A DNA stretch of 64,000 bases, taken from NCBI GenBank assembly GCA_050084985.1, contig JBITNC010000001.1, positions 24,986,001 to 25,050,000 of the forward strand, read 5' to 3'. The notes under the pieces are model-generated. The model saw only the letters and a list, made by a program, of their open reading frames with translations, had not been told where the DNA came from and made no database searches. Within the stretch, counting starts at the first letter, position 1. Each line of letters starts with the position of its first letter. This DNA is from Nageia nagi (lineage: Eukaryota; Pinophyta). Below are positions 44,819 to 55,446 of the stretch, one piece after another. The position numbers and the translations under genes were made by a program.

Positions 44819-47637
44819 ATTGGTATCAGAGCTTGGTGTGGAAGCTCTTCTTCTTGGTGTGGAAGCTCTTCTTCAACATTTTGGTGATCTTTCTACTTCC
44901 TCACCTTACACTCCATTAGTAAGGTAAATATATGAGAAGGTATAAATTTCCTCCTCATTTGGTTATTTTATGGATTATTACATGATGCTACTAACACATT
45001 ACTTGCTATGTGTTAGTCCTTTTAAATTATGATTAACAAGTTGCAATTTTTTTACTAATCCTCTATATTACTTGCAATTTTAAATTGCTATAATTCTTTT
45101 AAAAAGGGTTAGTATACAAAAATTGTATTTTTTTTACATATTATATTGGAATTAAATGTATGTGTTGGTTCAATTTATCACAACATTTGCTTAATACCAA
45201 TATATGATGAAAATTGCAATATATACTAACATTCTTTATGTTATTACTATTTGCTTAAAAATAGTAATATATTATTGTGAAATTTCTCATATATATACTA
45301 CCATTTTTTATGTTAGTGGTATTTTTTTATTGGTGAGGCATGAACATTTACAAAAATGAGAGGAGGATAATTTTTTTTGTTCTACTACAAATTTTTAAAT
45401 GAGGGCATATAAATATATATATTTATCAACATTTTTTTTGTATATATATAAAAATTTTTTATATAACATACAAATGTGGAGGAACACAAAATATATATTT
45501 TTAAAAAAATGTATTGTACAAAATTTAAGGGGGGGTCAAATAAAAGGGCGCACAAACTATTTGACATGCCTCGTCGACTTGCATACAAACTGTGGAAACA
45601 TAGGGAAGGCGTGCGAAGGCACACAAACTGTTTGACCAAAAATGCCTCCCCGAAATGCAGTCTTCTGACCTCCAATGATCGCAGGATATGCAAATGGCAA
45701 AAGCAAAAGAAAGGCTCTACGAATTGTTTGACAAGATGCATCCTGTAGACAGAGTTTCATGGACTGCCATGCTCGCAAGATATGCACCAAACGAAAATGT
45801 TGAATGGGTCACCAAAAACGTGAGCCTCCTCAGCGCTTCAGATGTAGGGAACACCCTCTACGCGACCTCTCCTCACTGCCATGCTCGAGGGCTCTACACA
45901 ACACAGATACATTGAATAGTTTGCGCATTATTTATCGCCTTCCTCTCTTCACACCATCAATGGATCCGTTTCTGCATCATAGAACATGCAAACGCATGGC
46001 CCCTAACACGCGTGACCTCATGATGCTCTTTTCTCTCCCTCTCATGCACTGTTTCCTCCTCTTCTCATCGTAGTCACCCCTCATGCGCTGTACAAAGCCA
46101 AGACATCAAAGTTTGTGCACTTATCCTTTGAAATGGGGAGTGGTTCATGAAACATTTGTAGATCCTCATGCGCAGCCCCGATGCTCTCGATCAACATCTG
46201 TTTGGCCGCCCCATGCGACCTCCACTGCCCTCCGTGGCCTCCTCCTGCCACCTTCACCGCCCTTCTACACACTTTGGTCTCCCCTGCCACCTCTGCCCAG
46301 CCTCTCAACCTCCACGCAGCTTACACATGGCCACCTTTCCATATTTTTCAAACATAAGTTGTTGGGTCTTTAATTTTTTTTTTTACGAACTACAAAGGGA
46401 TTTGATTTTTTCTTTAAAGTCTAGGTCTAATTAACCATTTAAAGGGATTTTACCTAAGTCCTTTTTAAGTATTTCAAATTTCCTAAAAACCTATGCTATT
46501 TTTAAGTAAATAAAAGACATTTTTACTTAACATGCCTACTTCAAAGACCAATATTAGCATACAAGTTTTTTAGGATAACACATTACTTGAAAAGAAGGGA
46601 GGAACCATACTTAAAAGAAATTTTTTTAGCATCCAAGTTTTAGAACTTTAAGTAAAAACGGGGGGAATTTGTATAATTTTTTACTTAAATCTTTTTTTAG
46701 ATCTTGCATGCTAAATTTATAATGCATGCCTCTTAACCTTGTTAGGAATAAAGCATGTTTAGTACTTAAAATTTTAAGTTAAATAATGCATGATGCATGT
46801 TTATTACTTAATCTTTAAGTCATGGAATAATGCATGATTAAGCTATGGATTAATGCTAAGTAAGACTTAGCCTTTTTAAAAATTCATTAAAGTATTTTAA
46901 TGAATTTTTGAACTTGAGCAAAAGTATGCAAAATGTAAAAAGTCCTTTAGGGGTTAGTACAAAACCCATTGGAATCTTAAGGTTTCAAGTTTCATGTGGA
47001 TGAAGTATTTTTAATTTACTTTATATTTTTGCATAATTGCTTTATACTTGCAATACGTAAAATATTGAAAGTAAACCCTAAAATGAACACATCCGCACGT
47101 ACTTTTCCACAAAATGACTTGTTTGGGGAGCCACGAGGTGAGGACAGGGAAGACTGGAGCCTTTTTAGTCTGAAGACCCAAGTGGTGGTAAGTCCATCTT
47201 AATTGCCCCTAAGACCTCTGTTGGATTGGACATAACTCTATTAGGTGGATAGGCATGTGTGTAGTGATACCACATGTCCGCACGTCCATTCAGGGATTAT
47301 CCTGATAACCTAGGAGGAAAACTAAAAACCTTAAAAAAGATAATTAAAATGGTCGGTCCAAGATAGGTCGGATCCTTGGAAAATAGTTAGCACTTCTCCT
47401 TGTGAGAGTATAATACTGACCAAGGTGAACTGGTTGAGGACTGGTAGTACCTGGGCTCCACCTTACGGGCATCTAGGTGAAGGCCTAATTCTATACAAGA
47501 AAATAACCTCAACTTTATCCTTCTACGGATCATGGTTTATAAGTTTGCACATGTGGGACAAGTTTGCTTATTAGATGTTTTATATGGTAAATTGTAAAAA
47601 TTTGCATTCTTATTGCATGTTTAATTTTTGTGTAGCA
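44819..47637 (+). other. Copia C 5' leader
   Basis: About 2.8 kb between LTR and gag. A 22-bp direct duplication (CTTGGTGTGGAAGCTCTTCTT) follows the primer site. The first part is very AT-rich; 45540-46370 is GC-richer and gene-derived (see the PPR entry); the rest is unassigned. The leader is much longer than usual for Copia. Confidence 0.6.
45550..45830 (+). pseudogene. Fragment of a PPR (pentatricopeptide repeat) gene
   Basis: Two consecutive PPR-like repeats, frameshifted. The better one reads KERLYELFDKMHPVDRVSWTAMLARYAPNE (with ELFDKM and VSWTAMLA as in PLS-type PPR proteins). The one before is recognisable in mixed frames as a HKLFD piece followed by MPPRNAV and MIAGYAN-like text. PPR proteins bind organelle RNA in the chloroplast or mitochondrion. 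The piece is on the element's plus strand; the flanking GC-rich DNA to 46370 may be from the same source. Broken, not functional. Confidence 0.65.
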
Positions 47638-48535
47638 ATGGTTGAAACCTTCATACCCAAGCATATACTCGACGGTTCCAACTTTTGAATATGGGAACCT
47701 CATATGAAAGCTGAGTTACAAGCAAGGAAGCTATGTCAGATAATTAATGAAGACTTGGTCGCTCCTACCAATGAGAAGGCTCTTGAAATATACAACTCAA
47801 AGAATGAGTTAGCAACTTCAATGATTTATCATGCAGTTTCAGATGACGTCCTTCTCATGATCACTTCTTCAACATCAACAAAGGAAGCTTAGGATAGGCT
47901 AAAGAAAATTTACCTTGGGTCAAAATTTTCAAGGAGGTTCACCATTTTACAAAAGTTGTTGCAATATCGTCAAGGTGAAGATGAAAGTGCCTCTATCTAC
48001 TTGAACAAAATCATTGACCTCAGGACACAACTGGTTGGCTGTGGGTGCAACTGGATCAATGATGAGTTCATAGTCTTCATCATTCTTCAAAGCCTTTCTA
48101 CAAAGTTCAGTAACTTTGTCACGGTTATGGAAACAAGGCTCGATGATGAAGAAGATGTCATCTCTCTTGATAACCTTTCTAGACTCCTTCTGAAGCATGA
48201 GGAAACTTTGAATAAGAAAATGTTGAACCTTTCTCCAATGGACAATAGCATTGCTCTAGGAGCAACCAAAACTCCTTTCAAGAAAAAGTTCAAACATTAT
48301 AAATTCAAAGATAACAAGTCCTCATCTACCTTCAAAAAATATGAGAAAAAGGGCAACAATAATGGCAACTTCAGGTAAAGGAATGACAAAGCTGGATCAA
48401 GCAATCCAACACCTCAAAAAAAGTTTGATGGAAATTGTAACTTTTGTGGCATCTTTGGGCATAAAGAGTATGATTGTCGTAAAAAGAAATTTACTCAAAA
48501 AGGCAAGGGAAATGCAAATGTGAGAAATTTCAATA
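47638..48535 (+). pseudogene. Copia C gag
   Basis: The start is MVETFIPKHILDGSNF at 47638 (first ATG, with a normal Copia gag opening). The UBN2-type core follows (KAELQARKLCQIINEDL, DRLKKIYLGSKFSRRF, LLQYRQGEDESASIYLN). After a Lys-rich stretch comes the zinc knuckle CNFCGIFGHKEYDC (about 48442-48480). Three in-frame stops (about 47685, 47890 and 48376) break it; at least one replaces a Trp codon, as expected for G-to-A change. Confidence 0.85.
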
Positions 48536-51500
48536 ATAAAAAGAAGAACAAGCATACTGCTACTGTTGCCTACTACTCAATGACTCAAACTGTTTCAAAT
48601 GATTGGATTGTTGATTTAGGATGCACTAATCACATGTGTTATGAAAAGGATAAGTTTGAAAACTTTCATAAGTACAAGAAGGATGCAGTTGTGATAGGTG
48701 ATAATACAGTTCTTGATGTTCAAGGAATAGGGAGTGTGAAGATTCATGGAAAGGTTCTTGATAATATCTTTTATGTGCCTAAACTAAGGATGAATCTTAT
48801 TTCTATAATTCAGATTACAAGGAAAGGATACTCATTTGAGTTTACATCACACTCCTGGTGTGTTAAGAAAGGACTTGCCACCTTCATGAAAGGATCAGTA
48901 AAGGATGACCTTTATATTGTGGATCAAGTTCCTTCAAAAATATGTCTTACCATAAATGTTTGTTCAAAGGTTAATCTTTGGCATCAATGATTAGGGCACC
49001 TTAACCACAAGAGTATTCAAGATATGAAAACTCAAGCACTTGTGGAAGGTTTATCTAATATTTCACCCACAATTAGTCTCTGTGAAAGGTGCGTTCTAGG
49101 AAAGATGAATAGGTAAAAGTTTGAAAAAGATAAGGCAACTCGGGCTACTCGTCCTCTTTAGCTTGTGCATTCAGATTTGATGGGTCCATTTCAGACTAAG
49201 TCTCTAGGGGGAGCTTCTTATGTTCTGACCTTCATTGATGACTTCAGTAGGATGACATTTGGTTATCTACTTGAGCACAAGGATCAAACTTTTGATAGGT
49301 TTAAAGACTTCAAGGCTCTTGTTGAAAATCAAACTGATTTTAAGATCAAGATGCTGAGATCTAATAATGGGGGTGAGTATAATAGCAATGAGTTTAACGA
49401 CTATTGTGTTAAACATGGGATCAAGTGGCAATTCACAATCCCTTACACCCCTCAGCAAAATGGAGTTGCTGAAAGGAAGAATCGAACCATTATAGAAATG
49501 GCAAGGTGCATGTTGGGTAACCTTCCTAGTTTCTTATGGGGTGAAGCTGTTCACACTACTATTCACAACCTAAATAGGTGTCCTACTAAAGCAGTTGAAG
49601 GTAAAACTCCGTATGAAGTATGGACAGGAAAGAAACCTAACCTCTCACACTTTAGAGTCTTCGGTTGTGATGCATTTGCCTTCATTACCTTAGAGAAAAG
49701 AAAGAAGTTGGATAAAAGATAAAAAAAATGCATCTTTGTGGGGTATGATAATTAGCATAGAGGTTACAGGCTCTACTCCTCATCCCATAACATCATATTT
49801 GTTTCTAGGGATGTCAAGTTCAATGAACTTCCTGAGAATACGACCTCTCATGCTGAGGTGTCTGATACAGATGATTCTTTGCTTGCACCTAAATGGTTGG
49901 ATGATCATGTAGGGAAGTCATCACAAGAGCAAAATTCTCCAGCTCAGAGAATTACAAGGAGTATGACCTTGAATAACTCTTTATTTGCCAAAATTGATAA
50001 GACGAATTAGCCATCAACCTTCAAAGAAGCTTCCAAGCAAGAGTGTTGGATGGAAGCTATGAAAGTTGAGTATGAGGTGCTCATGAAAAATGAAACTTAG
50101 GATTTGGTTCCTTATCCCAATGAGAAAAATGTGATTGGAAATAAATGGATATACAAGGTCAAGTACAATTTTGATGGAAAAATACAAAGCAAGGTTAGTG
50201 GCTAAAGGATTCACTCAAAAATATGGTATTGATTATGAGGAAACCTTTGCTCATGTGGCCAAGATGCCTACTGTCAGGATAATCCTTGCTCTTTCTACAG
50301 CTCAAGGATGGAAAGTTTTTCAACTTGATGTCAAGAGTGCATTTCTCAATGGTGACTTGGATGTAGAAATCTACATGAATCAACCAGAAGGATTTATTTC
50401 AGAAGGTAAAGAGTCTTTAGTGTGCAAGCTTAAGAAGTCTTTGTATGGACTTAAGTAAGCACCTAGAGCATGGTACAAGAAAATTTCAAGATTCTTTACA
50501 GATATTGGTTTTTCCAAGTGCTTCTCTGACTCAGATCTCTATGTACTCAATCAAGGAAAAGACGTGGTCTTAATTCTCCTTTATGTGGATGATCTTCTCA
50601 TAACTGGCAATAATATTGAAATCATCCAAGAGTGCATCTCCAAACTAAAGGTAACATTTGAAATGACTGATCTAGGTTTCTTGCATTACTATCTTGGGAT
50701 GCAAGTATACCAACACAAAGATTGTACTTATCTTAGTCAATCTAAGTATATATCAGACATCTTGCAAAAGTTTGGAATGAAGGAGTGTAAATATGCTACA
50801 ATACCTATTTCTCTTGGAATCGTTGTATCTCTGAGCTCAAATTCTCAGTTGGCTGATGTTACAGCTTATAGGCAATTGATTGGTAGTCTTCTATATCTGA
50901 CTATCTCTTGACCTGATATTGCCTTTGCAATGAATCTGATGGCATGATTCATGCAAAAACCACATGTTGAACACCTCAATGCTGTTAAGCAAATCTTGAG
51001 GTATGTGGCAGGGATAAAGGATCTTGCTCTTAAGTATTCCAAAGTGCCCTTGATTGTTCTCTTTAGGTTCTCAGATTCTGATTATGGGGGAGATAGAGAT
51101 GACAAAAAATTAACCTCTGCATATGTGTTTAGCATTGGTTCAGGTGCTATCTCTTGGGCTTCCGAGAAGCAACCTATTGTGACTCTTTCTACCACCAAAG
51201 CTGAATATCGAGCCATGTCTGTTGCCGCCCAAGATGCTATTTGGTTGAGGCATCTTCTGAATGAAATTGGGTATGAACAAAATGGCCCATCTCTTATCTC
51301 TTCAGATAATCAATCGGCTATCTCTTTAGCTAAGAATCTTGTATTCCACCAGAGAACCAAACATGTGGAAATCCAAGCCCATTTTATCAGGGAGAAGGTT
51401 CTAGATGACATCATACACTTGAAGTATTGTCCATCTACTAAAAAATCTGTTGATCTATTCACCAAGCCCCTTCTTGAAGCTCAGTTCAACAAGCTTAGGG

Positions 51501-51547
51501 ATTCTCTCAGGTTGGTGAAGTTGCCCTCAAGGGGGAGTGAAGTTTGA
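48536..51547 (+). pseudogene. Copia C pol: protease, integrase, RT, RNase H
   Basis: Protease WIVDLGCTNHM (Leu replaces Ser/Thr of the active site, about 48604). Integrase zinc region near 48980-49110, then HSDLMGPF, FIDDFSRM and LRSNNGGEY; the residue that is Asp in the family's RSDxGGE is Asn here, so the catalytic triad is damaged. PQQNGVAERKNRTI follows. RT runs from about 50020 with a frameshift near 50180, then QLDVKSAFLNGDL and YVDDLLITGN (50585-50615, intact). RNase H has TLSTTKAEYRAMSVAAQ (about 51187) and SDNQSAISLAKN. About ten stops. A CAAGGGGGAGTG tract sits at the end of the frame. Confidence 0.88.
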
Positions 51548-51614
51548 ACTTTTGTTAGTGATGATAACTTCACCTCTAAGAGGCCTTTTTTGTTGTTATA
51601 TTGTGTTGATTATG

Positions 51615-51832
51615 ATATACCTCCATGGTAAGTTTGCTCTGCATGAGAAACTTGTTGTACATTTTATACCTCCGTGGTAAGTTTGCTCTGCGTGAGAAAC
51701 TTGTTGTACAATTTTTTGAGCATATAATTGATATACCTCCATGGTAAGTTCACTCTGCATGAGGAACTTCTTGTACATTCTATACCTCCGTGGTAAGTTT
51801 GCTCAGCATGAGAAACTTGTTGTACAATTTTT
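51615..51832 (+). repeat. Four-copy minisatellite in Copia C 3' region
   Basis: A unit of about 49 bp (TATACCTCC.TGGTAAGTTTG then GAAACTTGTTGTACA) occurs four times. It is arranged as two pairs about 110 bp apart, since copies 1 and 3 carry CCATGG and copies 2 and 4 CCGTGG. Confidence 0.8.
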
Positions 51833-52074
51833 TTATGCTCTATTAAAAATCAACACATGACTATATACAACAGGTGACTATGAGTGATGGCTTGGCATCT
51901 CTGTGATGACTTATAGTGCACCATTGATCAGTTATTTATAAGATGGCATTATTTGATTCTCTTATTTGAATATATGATACATCTAATTGATTTTGTTCAT
52001 GAGTTGCTTGTAGCATGTAGGATCTTCTTTAGAAATGTAGGTTACTCACCTTGTGTAAGCAAGCTCATGGAGAC

Positions 52075-52907
52075 TGTTAACACATAAAAATGAATTTATG
52101 TTTTTAAATCAATAAATTAATGAAATATGCTTGGCCTAAATATATGTCTTGAATGGATTAAAGTGATAATATCAATGTTTGTCTTGAATATGAATTTTAT
52201 AATGATTATCTTGAATATTGCATGGATTATCTTGAATATTGTATGGTTTATCTTGAATATTGTGAATTAGCCTTATTTATGTAGATGCACACCGACCCAT
52301 GGGTGGTATTATCTATTATCTATATAAATAAGGGATCTAATAGTAAGTCCACAATAACAAGGATACACATGATCCCGTGTATGGTCTTGTAAGTGGCTAC
52401 CCCTTAAGGTATCTCTTGGTACTGCCTACAAGGCTGTGGTTTGTGTGCTTCCTTTCACGAGCTATCCTGACATCTACGATCTATTCTGATATCACACTGC
52501 TATCTGAGACATCTATATTGAAGTTCTGGACTTAATCGAGAGGTCAAAACTATCAAAAGAAGGCCATCGATGCTCCTTTATGAATGGAAGAACACCACCG
52601 GTGCTCTTATATCATTGAAACGGACCGCCCGCGGTCCTCTTTTTGCATCCTTGCAGGTCACGACATTGTTGGAAAGGTAGCTCATCATCAGTACATCGCC
52701 AATATCTGCATCTTTTATTGTTAGGTACATTTCGTGAGGTAAGTACACAAATTACAATCTCGATTGGTACAATTACACTTCTGAATTGGTTATTTTGTTG
52801 ATTGTTATCTAGAATAAATTGCTATCCGTAGCTTAAATACAGATAATATTGAGTTTGTAGATATTTGCCTATTTACTTATTTGCATGCTCAATTTTATTT
52901 GTAAACA
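52075..52907 (+). repeat. LTR 1 of the three-LTR element
   Basis: 833 bp with a TATA-like box TATATAAATA (52321-52330). It contains the palindromic GGACCGCCCGCGGTCC motif at about 52622-52637. Confidence 0.9.
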
Positions 52908-52920
52908 TTTGGTCGCCATC

Positions 52921-53753
52921 TGTTAACACATAAAAATGAATTTATGTTTTTAAATCAATAAATTAATGAAATATGCTTGGCCTAAATATATGTCTTGAAT
53001 GGATTAAAGTGATAATATCAATGTTTGTCTTGAATATAAATTTTATAATGATTATCTTGAATATTGCATGGATTATCTTGAATATTGTATGGTTTATCTT
53101 GAATATTGTGAATTAGCCTTATTTATGTAGATGCACGTCGACCCATGGGTGGTATTATCTATTATCTATATAAATAAGGGATCTAATAGTAAGTCCACAA
53201 TAACAAGGATACACATGATCCCGCGTATGGTCTTGTAAGTGGGTACCCCTTAAGGTATCTCTTGGTACCGCCTATAAGGCTATGGTTTATGTGCTTCCTT
53301 TCGCGAGCTATCCTGACATCTACGATCTATTCTGATATCACACTACTATCTGAGACATCTATATTGAAGTTCTGTACTTAATCGAGAGGTCAAAACTATC
53401 AAAAGAAGGCCGTCGGTGCTCCTTTGTGAACGAAAGAACACTACCGGTGCTCTTATATCATTGAAACGGACCACTTGCGATCCTCTTTTTGCATCCTTGC
53501 AGGTCACGACGTTGTTGGAAAGGTAGCTTATCATCAGTACATCACCAATATCTGCATCTTTCATTGTCAGGTATGTTCCATGAGGTAAGTACACAAATTA
53601 CAGTCTCGGTTGGTACAATTACACTTATGAATTGGTTATTTTGTTGATTGTTATCTAGAATAAATTGCTATCCGTAGCTTAAATATAGATAATATTGAGT
53701 TTGTAGATATTTGCCTATTTACTTATTTGCACGCTCAATTTTATTTGTAAACA
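52921..53753 (+). repeat. LTR 2 of the three-LTR element
   Basis: 833 bp. It differs from LTR 1 at a few percent of positions. It is followed by TTTGGTGAACCCGACGTG, which is placed like a primer-binding site (TGG two bases after the LTR); I did not assign the tRNA. Confidence 0.9.
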
Positions 53754-53844
53754 TTTGGTGAACCCGACGTGAAGTGCACATCATTATACTAAAACCCTAA
53801 AGGTTTTAGTTAAGACTAACATCTATTTTGTGAGTGTTTTAGTT

Positions 53845-55059
53845 ATGGAGCAGCTTAAGTTATTCTTACATAGTCTTTCGAAAAGAGATTTGGATGAATT
53901 ATTAGTAGAAATCAGACATGATGATCCAGAGGGATCCGAAGGAATGCAAAATAGCATTGAGGGTGACAATAGTAATTTTCAGGCTACTATGGAAGGTATG
54001 CAGAGGCAGATAGATAGATTGGCAAGGAGATCAGCCCCGCCTAATGATTCTTTCGAATTTGGTAGTCCCTTATGTGATGAGATTCGTAGGCACATGCCAC
54101 CATCTGACTACAAAGAGCCAAAATTCAGTAAGTTCAATGGTGAAGGAGATCCAAGAAGACATATACAAGGATTCAAGGATGAGTGTGAACTCAAAATTGG
54201 TACAGACCAAAGATTGCAAGCTAAATTCTTCCCCCAGAGCTTGGAAGGAGAAGCTCGAGAATGGTTTTATGCCTTACCTGAAGGGTCCATCACATCATTT
54301 GAGGAATTCAGTAATTTGTTTCTGGAGCAATATAAGCATAACATCAAGAAGGAGGTTATGCTATCAAATTTATGTGCTATCAAGCAGGACAGTGATGAGC
54401 AACTAGACAAATTTGTTGTAAGGTTTAAGAAGACATGGCAGCAAGTGAAGACCAGATTAACGAAAAAAGAGGTAAATAACATTTTTAAAGAAGCTGTTGT
54501 ATTACCCTTACAATCATATGTTATCGATTATACACATCTTACATTTTTTGATATGACGTATAAACTGTTAGAGAAAGAAAAAGTCCTTGTGAAGCTAGGG
54601 CTTGTAAAGTATGGCAATAGTGATAAGGCTAAAGCAAAGGATAAGAGACCGCAATCGCCAAAGAAAGAGAAAACTATCCATGTGGCTGAGAAGACAAGTG
54701 AGACGAAGGAGAATAAATTTGTGAGATTTCCCATACCTCCAAGACATATCCTAAAAGACCTTGTGGAAAAGGGGTTATTACAACCCTTGCCTAAGCATGA
54801 AGAAGATCCTACAGCAGAAAAACCCGCTTGGTATAAGGAAGATAGGTATTGTGAATATCATCAAACTAAGGGCCATGCTACTAATGGATGTGGAAACCTT
54901 AGGGATAGAATACAGAAGCTCATAGAAGATGGATTCTATGTGTGTCTAGTAAAGGTCAAAGATACAGGAGAAGAACAACATGTCAATATGATCTTTCTTG
55001 AAGATGCTTGCAAGGTTAGCACCGGTGGGAGCTCCAGGCCCTCTGGAGGTATCATTTAG
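53845..55059 (+). CDS. gag: Intact gag protein, Ty3/Gypsy type
   Basis: 404 residues, ATG at 53845 to stop at 55059; the frame is also open upstream to a GTG at 53830, but the ATG is the better start. It forms the retroelement capsid/nucleocapsid. Features in order: a coiled N-terminus with MEGMQRQIDRLARR (about residues 50-63); the retrotransposon gag core with PKFSKFNGEGDPRRHIQGF, GEAREWFYALP and EEFSNLFLEQY (about 90-180); a Lys-rich linker; and a C-terminal knuckle CEYHQTKGHATNGC (about 336-349), the C-x2-H-x3-GH-x4-C form usual in TAT/Athila-like gags. No stop or shift is present, in contrast to every other transposon frame in the window. No protease follows. Confidence 0.88.
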   Translation: MEQLKLFLHSLSKRDLDELLVEIRHDDPEGSEGMQNSIEGDNSNFQATMEGMQRQIDRLARRSAPPNDSFEFGSPLCDEIRRHMPPSDYKEPKFSKFNGEGDPRRHIQGFKDECELKIGTDQRLQAKFFPQSLEGEAREWFYALPEGSITSFEEFSNLFLEQYKHNIKKEVMLSNLCAIKQDSDEQLDKFVVRFKKTWQQVKTRLTKKEVNNIFKEAVVLPLQSYVIDYTHLTFFDMTYKLLEKEKVLVKLGLVKYGNSDKAKAKDKRPQSPKKEKTIHVAEKTSETKENKFVRFPIPPRHILKDLVEKGLLQPLPKHEEDPTAEKPAWYKEDRYCEYHQTKGHATNGCGNLRDRIQKLIEDGFYVCLVKVKDTGEEQHVNMIFLEDACKVSTGGSSRPSGGII

Positions 55060-55063
55060 TAGA

Positions 55064-55090
55064 TCAATATATATATATATATATATATAA
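55064..55090. repeat. AT microsatellite
   Basis: A short run of alternating TA just after the gag stop. Confidence 0.85.
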
Positions 55091-55446
55091 AGAGAAAAGC
55101 TAGCAGTTGGTTCAGGTCACTAACGGACTTCATGGTCAAGATTGGAGGGCTTCATGATGTCATAACAGGAGCGTCGATGTTGTATTTCATGATAATAGGA
55201 CCGCTGACGGTCCTCTTTTAGTGGAAAAATAGAGGAAAGCAAAAGGTACCAATTACTCCCGCAACATGAGAAGTCAAAATTTCAGGTCATGTCATTGGCG
55301 TTCGTTCTCAAGGATCACGGAACATCAAATTCATGCATCACAAGTACATGTACAAGAGCAAATCAGGTACCAAAATTTATGTTTTATATATCATGATCAA
55401 AATGTTTTGGTTTACAATACAACTGGATGAGATTACATAGAATGAT

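Noticed and set aside
46083-46434. Pro/Ser/His-rich overlapping frames
   Set aside because: Two frames on the same strand plus one opposite, all in composition-biased DNA beside the PPR fragment. None has a domain.
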